This document shows, piece by piece, positions 48,509-57,800 of a stretch of DNA of 64,000 bases; the first letter of the stretch is position 1; each line of letters starts with the position of its first letter. The DNA is from Combretum micranthum. Taxonomy: Eukaryota > Streptophyta > Magnoliopsida > Myrtales > Combretaceae. The notes beneath the pieces are model-generated. The model was not told where the DNA came from. It ran no database searches and saw nothing but the letters and a program-made list of their open reading frames with translations. A program made the translations under genes and the position numbers. The stretch covers positions 1-64,000 of the forward strand of contig JAMXBD010000366.1 of assembly GCA_024138025.1 (NCBI GenBank), written 5' to 3'.

Positions 48509-48571
48509 TTAAAATTAAGAAACTCTAAAATTTTCTTATTGGAAAATCCTTGGAATTATGTATTGAATTGA

Positions 48572-49775
48572 TGGGAAAAGGAAATTAATATTATTAATTT
48601 AAAAAATTATAAAAATATCATTGAAATAAAAATAATCTTAATCTTAGATAAGTTAACCTCATATCTGAAGAGATGAGATAGTATGTGTTGGACCTTGTCT
48701 CTGCAAAATACAGATTACTGAATATTACACAATCCCATCTTGGACAAAATAAAAATAAAAAAAATCCTCTGTCCTTGTTAAATCTGAACCCCTGCATTGC
48801 ATGTTGCATGTTACAATCCCACATCGGTTCTACGAGAAATTGGAGAATGGTATTTAAGCCTAAAGAGTTCTCCCACCTAATAGACTAATCTTTTGGGTTG
48901 GACTCTCCCTTTGGACTTAATACCTAACATTTGGTGCTCTCGTTGAGAGATCGACGCTAACGGAAGGGGCGACCTGAAAAAGGGCTACCTAGGAAAGGGT
49001 AACCTAGAAAAAAAAAAATAAAAAAGAGCTAGAGTGCAGCCACCTAGAGTAAAAGCCATTCAGAGTGGGCCACCTAGAGTAGGCCGCTGAGGGCGTCGGC
49101 TTCTTAAGGGGTGGGCAATGTTACGATCCCACATCGGTTCTACAAGAAATTGTAGAATGGTATTTAAGCCTAAAGGGTTCTCCCACCTAATAGACAAGTC
49201 TTTTGAGTTTGGCTCTCCCTTTGAACTTAATACCTAACATTGCACTAGATTTTCTTTGAACCTCTTCGTCTCCAATAGGCTTTCTCTTCAAAAACCCATT
49301 AAACTAATTCAGAAATCAAATTAAAAATTGCACCTTGGAATTAAAATAGCAGCGACTAGTGGGTAGAATTGAAACTACAGCGATTGATGCAAGTTGGGAT
49401 GGAGATATTATCCTTATAGCGAGGCTGTAGCTAGGAAGGAGAGAGGGGACCGTACGCAGCCCATTGGGATGTCTAGCAATGGCGAGGAGATCAATGGAGG
49501 CAAGCCGGAATGGGAAGACGTGGTGGAGAAGGGAGAGGAAGTAGCAGTTTGCTTGAGAGGAGAAATCAAGGGAGAAAAGGATGGAGCCAGGAGGAGCGAA
49601 GAGAGTGAATTTAGTGGTTAGGACTCGTCTCTTCAATAGATGAGATATTTTTATATTTTATTGGGTCTCGTATCTTGAAGAGACAAGATGAAGTATTTAT
49701 GACCTAATCACTTTATCTAATATCAGTGATATTTTTATAATTTTTTTAAAATATAAATATTATTTTCCTTTTCCC
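48572..49775. mobile_element. Mutator-like (Pack-MULE-like) element with nested TRIM
   Basis: Long terminal inverted repeats (48572 to about 48690 and about 49620 to 49775) share GGGAAAAGGAAA, AAAAATTATAAAAATATCA and GAAGAGA(T/C)GAG. The flanking 9-mers TTGAATTGA (48563-48571) and TTGAAGTGA (49776-49784) form a 9-bp target duplication with one mismatch, typical of Mutator. The interior at about 49340-49620 is GC-rich and purine-rich with open frames on both strands, as expected of captured host sequence, though I cannot name a source. A complete TRIM is inserted at 48809-49239. Confidence 0.7.
48809..49239 (+). mobile_element. Complete TRIM retrotransposon
   Basis: Two 121-bp direct LTRs (48809-48929 and 49119-49239) begin TGTTAC(A/G)ATCCCACATCGG and end ACCTAACA. 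They flank a 189-bp interior that starts TTTGGTGCTCTCGTTGAGAG (primer-site-like) and ends in a purine-rich AAGGGGTGGGCAA. Perfect 5-bp target duplication TTGCA at 48804-48808 and 49240-49244. No coding capacity. About nine differences between the LTRs by eye. Confidence 0.9.
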
Positions 49776-49969
49776 TTGAAGTGAGTGCTGAAGATACGGT
49801 TTAAAGATAAAATCAATTAAATTATGTGTTGAATTCACATTTTTTCCCTCAAATCCAAGTATACGAGCTGCAAAATTCCTAGACCATGTGTCAGCAATCA
49901 TAACACTGTGATGGAATAACCCATAAGACGAGCCATGAAATTTTTTCAGTAAATTAATCAACAAACTAA

Positions 49970-50273
49970 CGGTCCGTTTACTTCGCTGAATGAATAAGGT
50001 TATAATGGAATTCCTATTACGGAGGAATGGAATAGAGCTATAATAGGATTTTTCTTTATTAATTTTTTATTTAAATGGTGGTATTTAAAAAAAAAGAAGA
50101 TAGTTCCAGCATTGAATAGATATTCATAGGTTTGAATAAAGAATGGCTATTCAATGTCTTGTGTAATAGAGATTCATTGTAGAATCACTATTCGGTGAAC
50201 TAAACGGCGTAATAGCTATTTATAAGGAATAAAGCTGTAATGGAATTGCAATTACAACAAAGTGAACGAGCAG
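49970..50273. mobile_element. MITE with TAA target duplication
   Basis: The 304-bp element has a left end CGGTCCGTTTACTT and a reverse right end CTGCTCGTTCACTT. TAA flanks both sides (49967-49969, 50274-50276). The interior holds GGAATTCCTATTAC-like and TTGTAATTGCAATTCC-like subterminal pairs. PIF/Harbinger type is likely. Confidence 0.65.
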
Positions 50274-50276
50274 TAA

Positions 50277-51640
50277 AGGAAGCATTAATACAGCAAAGTC
50301 AACCTATAATGGTAATTATAATTGATCTTATATAATATTGAGTTACATAGATAAATTCAGTTCGCTCAATCATAGTCTCACGAGAATCAAATGTAACATG
50401 ACTTTACCTTTTATACTTATAGCAAACAAGGTAGGAATTTAAATTTTACTTTGAAATTTTTCTTTCGTGCTAATTGTTTTAGCAAAAATTTCGCCAAGGA
50501 ATAAACAACTAGTTTATATAAGTTTACATTAATTGGTTGTTAAAAGCAGTACTAGCCGAAAAATAAATAGGTGCTTGATGAGGATCAAGTAGCATCAAAT
50601 CCAAATTAAGCACTTAAGCTCAAAGATCCTTTGCAAGATATTGGAGAACCAATGACTAGAGTAAGAGAAAAGTGGATGAATAGAACTCTACACGGATTGA
50701 TTATGGAAATTTAAGAGATTGCAACTATCCAACAAGTCTCCAACACAAGTAATAAACTTATGAATTTGTTGGAAACAAGTATTGAAGAAGAAAAGCTACC
50801 AGCTTGCAATTGCAGGAAACCAGCGTTAAATGCAGACCTGTGCCCCACCGCTAACACCATCGATGTCACGGTCTGAGAGTTGAGGAATTTATGAGGGTGT
50901 TTAACTTGAGCATATTGAGTTATAAGTGGCATCAGCAGAATGTTTATTCGTAGTGTGGGTTATCTTTGAAGTCGGTCTAGCCTCCCATGGATAAACTGAT
51001 TGGGAGTTGATGCCGCTCTCCTAATAAGGCCAAGGTAGGCCAAAACCAGTTTGTATGGTTGAACCCCCCAAACATATAGGAGATCGTGGCAAACATGAGA
51101 TGGCACTCCTTATGAGAATGTGGGGCTCGGAACTGACTTGGGAAGTTAAGGAAGATTAGGCTGGCTCGCCATCTAGATTAACAACAAATAATGCTTGGAG
51201 GGATGGTCGAGTGCCGCACGGAAACTCTTTTAAGATTGAAACTCTCGTCTTGTGACAATCGGTGTAGAGTTTTACGCCGCTAACAAGGAACTTAGGTTGC
51301 TGGCATAGGGCTAGCTTACAAAGTGACTAGCAGTGAAATCTTTAACGTTGTTATGAAAGCAGCTTGTGCACAAGTCAAAGGCCACTGCTAGACTTAGCCA
51401 TGTAGACCACTGACATAGAGCCGACTTACACTTGTTCGAATGTGACTTTTCGAATTTCTTCTTATTTTCTTTGTTTGTTTGTTTTCCAAGGCTATTTTGA
51501 AGCCTATATGAACCCTATGTATATGCTTGATAAATATAAGTTGAATGACATATTTTGAGAGTTTTCTTCCATTTGTGAGAATTTTTTCTTAGTTCTTAAG
51601 AAAAAACTAAATCTGATTTCTTCAGCGTAGAAGCTTAGGG
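50277..51640. other. GC-richer transposon-like relic, unclassified
   Basis: From about 50790 to 51430 the base composition is clearly less AT-rich than its surroundings and rich in GGCTAGC/GCTGGC-type words, resembling the degenerate blocks at 28.9 and 38.5 kb. Open frames do not match a known family. Confidence 0.35.
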
Positions 51641-51647
51641 AAATCTA

Positions 51648-51957
51648 CCTTGATAACTTAAGTTCCAATCGACAGGTTTGGTTAGGGTCTGGTTTTGCTT
51701 TTGATAACGTTAATTCTAATCAACAGGTTTGGTTAGGATCGCGTTCCTATCGCTTGTTTCAAGGTGCAAAATCTCTTTTGACTCTATATATGTGGGCACT
51801 GATATCTATGAGGGTTCACCTACCCCGGTTACAGCATTCCTTTCTATTGCGCCTAAAATTTCTATTTCTGCTAATATTTCACGTGTTTTGCTTTTTGATA
51901 ACGTTGGTTCTAATCGACAGGTTTAGTTAGGATCATGTTCCTATCGCTTATTTCAGT
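51648..51957 (+). repeat. Three-copy dispersed tandem motif
   Basis: TTTTGATAAC(GTT) followed by TTCTAATCRACAGGTTTGGTTAGG (20-base core CAGGTTTGGTTAGGRTC) occurs at 51649-51698, 51700-51762 and 51893-51956. The last two also share GTTCCTATCGCTTRTTTCA. No coding sense is visible. Confidence 0.65.
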
Positions 51958-52032
51958 GATCCTAGGTTCTAATTCATCGTTGAGTGTTGGGTCTTATATA
52001 CCTAGGGTTCTTGTTTCGCATTAGTGATCCTT

Positions 52033-52250
52033 AGACCACCAATTTTTAGCAACACCCTCCATTAAGGGTGTGCCATATAACAAGTGAGGCTACATGTGGT
52101 ACATATGTTGTACCACATGTGGTCTCATATGTTTATTTGGCACACCCTCAATGAAGGGTGTTGCAAAAAATAGGTGGTCTGTACCACATGCGGTATCACA
52201 TGCTTATTGGATACACCCTCAATGGAGGGTGTTGCTAAAAATAGATGGTC
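52033..52250. mobile_element. MITE with duplicated right half
   Basis: The left terminal repeat (52034-52072, ACCACCAATTTTTAGCAACA...) pairs with two right copies, at about 52141-52179 and 52211-52250. The 71-bp right half (TGTACCACATG...GGTGGTCT) is present twice in tandem, starting at 52109 and 52180. No target duplication could be fixed. Confidence 0.6.
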
Positions 52251-52418
52251 CAAGAACCACCTACCTATCTCTCATACCAACCTCTTCTAAAGATTCTTCT
52301 CCATCTCTAGGTCTTACAACTTAAGCCAATCATTATCATCCCTTTCAACATCAACCCATATGTATGGCCTTCCAACTAATGTTTGCCTCATAACAAAATA
52401 ACCTTTCATGAAGTTGAC

Positions 52419-52454
<36 letters not shown>

Positions 52455-52455
52455 T
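52419..52455. repeat. (CTAT)n microsatellite
   Basis: About nine uninterrupted tetranucleotide units. Confidence 0.95.
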
Positions 52456-53294
52456 AACTTATTTGCTTATCTATTTATTTTAGTGATAACATTCAAACCA
52501 TACATATTCACTTATTGGCCAAGTGATAGGTTTTCATGGTCTTAAGATAACAATAGGAGATTTAAGATGGTAGAAATAGAGTAAAAACTATTAGATCGAT
52601 CTATCTGCTCACGAAGGTTCATCACATAAAGAGACCTTTCATGGTTTGAAAAAGACTAATGGATGGATCTATAAAAAGATGACCCATCTCAACTATTAGT
52701 ACGATCCAATAAATGTCGTCAACTAATAGATTCTACAAATATTAAGGATTTCCTTTTCATTTGAGAACTCAAAGATTCAAAGAAACAACATTGTAGCATA
52801 AAATTTAAAAAAAAAAAAAGAAAAAAGGCGCTACCTCCTTTTGAGAACTCTTAGGTTGATTTTTCATAACTCCACCTATCACAAGTGTACCATCTCCTAG
52901 AAATATCCTAATTCCCCTCCTTGTCTTTCTCTACATCATCTCCTTGTTTATATGCAGCAAAAAACGCATGCTAAACACAAATGACCCTTGCAAACGAATT
53001 CCCTTCATCAAGCATTTCTTTTTCCTTCACACCTTAAGTTTATAATTTCTATTACTTGTACCAAATTATTAACTAGTTTAGTTGTTATAAATTGTATCTA
53101 GTCAGACTTTTACTTACCAAATTTACTACCGATCCTTTTAAAAAAAGTTGATATGATTTAAGAGTATAATTATAAATGTTCATAGTTAATTAAATAAAAG
53201 TTTAATTAAGAATGATGTTTAGTAAAATTGAAGAAAACAATCAAAATTTTAACCATATTCCGGCTTTTGTTTTTATAAGTACCTGAGATGCATA
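52456..53294. other. Spacer, no gene seen
   Basis: No coding similarity or clear repeat. Confidence 0.4.
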
Positions 53295-53302
53295 GGATCG
53301 TG

Positions 53303-53991
53303 TAGGGGTGTGCAAAAAAACCGATGAAACCGAGAAACCGAACCGAAACCGTAAAACCAATCCGAAAAATATGGTTAACCGGTCCGTTGGTTTCGGTTTA
53401 GGATAACGATTTTTATTTTTTTCGGTTTTCCGTTTCGGTTTCGGTTTGTAACCACAAAAAACCGATGGTTAACGGTTAACCGTTTTCAGTATTTTAAATA
53501 TATATATATATAATTTACATATACAAATAATTATTTTTATATATACATATGATTTTCATATACATATAATTTACCTATGTTATTTCTTGAATTTCTATTA
53601 AAATACTATTTTCCTATGATTAATGGAGTTAATGATAATTGATTTAGTTGATTTTATTGATAATGATACATTCAAAGTTCATTTTTCCCCTTTTCCTTAA
53701 TTTCATTTTTTTTTTTAGCTCTAGCAATATATATAATAATTTAAAGAAAAACTTTATGATAAAGACTAAAATTTTTTTTTTGAAATTATCAATTTGATTT
53801 GTTGAAACCATTACGTTAAATGGTTAAAAACCGAAAACTGAATAAATTAACTGAATAAAACGGTTAACCGTTAAGGCGATTAACCGTTTATAATGGACCG
53901 GTTAAGGTTTGGGATATTTAAAAACCGATAATTACGGTTAGGTTCAAAAAATAAGGTCACGGACCGGTTAACCGGTCCATGAACACCCCTA
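53303..53991. mobile_element. hAT-type MITE with subterminal CCGGTTAACC repeats
   Basis: A 689-bp element flanked by a perfect 8-bp duplication GGATCGTG (53295-53302 and 53992-53999). Terminal inverted repeats are TAGGGGTGTGCA and (reversed) TAGGGGTGTTCA. Both ends are crowded with AACCG/CGGTT words such as GGTTAACCGGTCC, GGTTTCGGTT and GGTTAACCGTT, in both orientations. These are subterminal motifs of the kind hAT transposases bind. The middle is AT-rich and non-coding. Confidence 0.85.
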
Positions 53992-53999
53992 GGATCGTG

Positions 54000-54686
54000 G
54001 AGTCGAAGGTCATGGTTGGTAATTACCGCTTCAATAAACCACTCTACCTCCTTATACCAACTTTGGCTTTAATAAAGTGCATTTTCAATTATTACTTTCT
54101 TCTTGCACGCCGTGTTTTACTTTTGCCAAAAGCAACATTAAAATATTATGCTGCTACATAAAAATATAAAAAGTCAGACGGTAGAAGCCCACACTAATCG
54201 ATATGTCCCTAGCAGCCTATGGACAAGGTAAGCTTGACACAGCAGCATCTGGACATTCACACTATGCCGCTAGGTTTGAAGCAAGAAGTTCATGCAGTAG
54301 CACATTGCAAATAGCTAAATGACCACTAAGCAACACCATTCTAAAGAATCTCATCACCTGCTGAAATCATTCCAATTTAGGTGCACAACCTTTTCCAGTA
54401 ACATTTTCAAGAAGCATTTTCATGAAGCAAAAAAAAAAAAAAAAGACAAAAATTTCAACATAACTAGCAGTCCACGATTCAATTTAATAACCTTTCCAAT
54501 GCCCACCATACATGCCTCTTGTGCGACCAGTTTCTTGATCCTTCTGTGACGGAAAAAATTAAAAGTTATAATTGATTTGACTCAAATCACCAGAAACCAC
54601 ATTCATCCGATACACAGCTTCTATTTTCAGGCATATTGACATGCTTATCTCTATACAGTAAAAGTACAAAAGAAAACTTTAGTACT
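54000..54686. other. Downstream flank of gene B
   Basis: This stretch includes the likely 3' UTR of gene B immediately below 54687. No canonical AATAAA was fixed on minus, and nothing else is recognised. Confidence 0.4.
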
Positions 54687-54833
54687 TCAAAAGTTATCCT
54701 TAGCCCGTCGAATGACACCTAAAGCCTCTGCATCCTTAGCCGTTGGTGGAATGTTCAAAGACTGTCGAATTTCTGGACTTGATGTGCGAAGGAATGGATT
54801 ACATGACTTTTCTATCTTCAAAGTAGTAGGAAT
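54687..54833 (-). CDS. GLX2: Gene B exon 8 (stop codon)
   Basis: 48 codons plus TGA (54689-54687). It reads [19 protein letters not shown] through [18 protein letters not shown] and RRxKD are conserved glutathione-side motifs of the family. Confidence 0.94.
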   Translation of the reverse strand: MPTTLKIEKSCNPFLRTSSPEIRQSLNIPPTAKDAEALGVIRRAKDNF

Positions 54834-57800
54834 CTGAAAGAAAAAGACAATGATTTGATTAGGAAAAAAACTATTCAGGAAGCAGAAGTCTCAAGATGCA
54901 ATCCATAAGGATTGAATATCACACCCCAGCATAAATATGAGAAGGGGTGCCATCATGAGTGGGAAAGAAAAGCAGAAAGAGGTGGAATGCACTCTTCACA
55001 AGATCAAGCTCCCTAACTCTCCGGAATACTAGCAGATTCTTCCTTCTGCAATATGTCCCACATGATATCTATAATTTTCTTGATATGGATTCATCAAGTA
55101 GGTCAAAAGACACTTGGAAATCTATGGAACTGCATGCAATCCTTATACAATCTCATTGTGCTTAGTTAACACCTTACACTAAAATAAGTGGGTTAAGATC
55201 CTGTTGAAATTCAAGTGTCCAAGCTCTCAAGAAAACTTTTAATATAATTACAATATATAGAGCATTTCTTGAAATTACCGTTGGCAAGCCTTTGCTTCGA
55301 AGGTGAGCGACTTGGGCTGAATAAGATTGAAGTGCCTCACTGCTTGGCTCTATGGACAATGCAAACTTAGAATTACTCTGAAAAGGACATGTTCTAGTTA
55401 GGGCCTGTGGTGACTTGAAATTAATATACAATTACAGAAGAAATTGAATTAATATATTGCTGAACAAACAAAAAAGGAAAGAAAGAAAAAAACATAAAGA
55501 CTCACCAATGTATATTCATGTCCACAGTAGATCCTTGTATCATCAGGCAATGATGTAATCCTTTCAAGAGATGAAAACATCTGCAGCAAAAAATTGGAGT
55601 GCTAATTAACCACTGTATCCACAAGCAAGGAAAATGTGACAGAAAAAGGTATAAGTTATTGAATATATACAAAATGTTTTCGCATAGCAACACTGAAGCA
55701 GTAATCTCATTAGGTAGGGCCACTTCTAGGATCCTAAATCGCCATTGCTCTCTACCATAAATTAAATCATCCTATTATCTAAGCATGCCATATCATATAC
55801 TCAATGTTTTCCCATTTAGGGGAGAAAAGGATAAAAATGCTTTCACAAAAAAAGATGTATAATTCCTTCTGCTTCTCCCCACTTCCAAAATTTTCTTTTT
55901 GGTATTGCAACAATAAAAAAAGTTCTACGGGGGGAATCAACGTCATTACCCTGATCATAAGACTACAAATTCAACTCGTTTGCCATTGGTCCTTTGTTTA
56001 CTTTTGTTACCATGCATACCAGCAATTAAGGGCAAAACATCAAGAAACTAAAATAATTTCAGAAGCACATTAACAGTAATGTCCTTGTGCTTCCATCTCC
56101 CATCCTTTTACCTTTGTTCTGGAAAAATACTTTGTATTAACATAATGTTACCTGCTCCGGTGTTCCTTCAAAAAGCTTGCCACAAGATAAGCTAAATAAT
56201 GTGTCTCCAGTGAAGATTACCCCAGATCCAGGAAAGTAGAAACTAATGTGACCTGCCCACAGGACCAATGACAATTGAAGAATGAAGAGGATGCATGCCA
56301 GATAAGCATGAAGACATTGTTATATGTAATAAACTCATCTAAAAGTAATCATGAACAGCCTACTAAAAGTTCAAATAAAAACACAAGATGATATTAAGAC
56401 AAAGAATCAGCAACTTTTACTCGAAGTGAATTCTCCCTAAAACACAAAAAATTAGAAAACATCTATTCATCCAAGGAAAAAAAAAATTACTACAAATGGC
56501 AAAAGGTTAAGACCTCTTGTATGCCCAGGAGTCTCCATAATAACAACCTCATGGCCAGCAAACATCCACTTGTCACCATCATTTAGAGTAATGTCTATGC
56601 CTGGGATCCTGTCCTTGTCTACTCCTGATCCAATTACCTGCAAGTGACAACAGCTGTATAAGCATACTTTCAAAATGATGCATTGGAGATTGCAGTGCTC
56701 AACATATGGCAGGGAAGTAATAATAAACCAGGTGACCACTAATAAGGTGACTAGTTGGTAGAGCTCAATTATTCCATAAATATGTGCATAGAGCTCCAAA
56801 AAGAAACTAACAAAGTGACCCCAACTGTAAAGCAAATATGAGGACAAGAAAACTGAGCCACACTATTAATAAACACCACAACGGTACATGGAAAAGCTTA
56901 TTTCCATGTGATATATCTGTTGAGTGGTCATGAAAATCTGCAAGTGTATGCTTGTCCCAGTTTCCAAAGAGAAAAAGTTCTATCCAAAGGTTCAAAATTT
57001 ATTAAAACAGCATCATAAGCATTGGCATAGATGGTAACGAGGAAAATGCCGAAAGGACAGGGACCAAGCCAACCCTCTACGGATTAAATTGAATATCTAC
57101 TAAAGTATCTGACCAGTAAAGGTAAAGCATGTGCTGGTTACAATTTAAAACAAATTCGATGATGTCATACCTTGGCACCATACCTTGCTTTCAACTCTGT
57201 ATTCCCACCCGTGTGATCATAATGATGGTGGGTGTTTAATATGTATGTTAGATTTAAATCCCTCTTAGTCAAAGCATTTATAACAGGCCGAGATTCAGAG
57301 GGATCAACAACACCAACAGTCCCAGTATCGACATCATATAAGAGATATGCATAGTTGTCTTGGAGGCATGGCACCTGGAAAAAACAAAGGCAACAGTTAT
57401 AAATTAGGGAAAGGATAAAACAGGACCTACCTGCTTAACAGAAAAAACATATTACTACATGTTCACGTATTTTGCTGGCTACCTAAAATATTGCACATTA
57501 GTCATCACACAGAGATAAGAGCATAACACAGCTCACATAGAGGTAAAATAATAATGGATGGCCAATAAAATTGTCTGTTGATCACAAAGCAATAGATACC
57601 TAATCCATTGATATTATAACTGAAAGGAAAGACTTGTAGGAAAGCACATAATAATTGCAAGTGCACTAATCTGGAGGGGGTGTGTGTGTGTGTGAGAGGG
57701 GGATGAGAAAAATATAAGGAATATACTCACCAATTCAATCTGCAATGAGGAGGACATGTTAGATACACTACAGAATTGAGCAACTTTGAGGGATCTACTA

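Noticed and set aside
49316..49636. 106-codon minus frame and 75-codon plus frame as host genes
   Set aside because: They overlap each other in the GC-rich cargo of a Mutator-like element, with no family match; reported as captured sequence instead.
56467..56847. Single long minus open frame through 56467-56847 as one exon
   Set aside because: Only 56514-56637 is exon; the rest is intron read-through on both sides of clear GT-AG sites.
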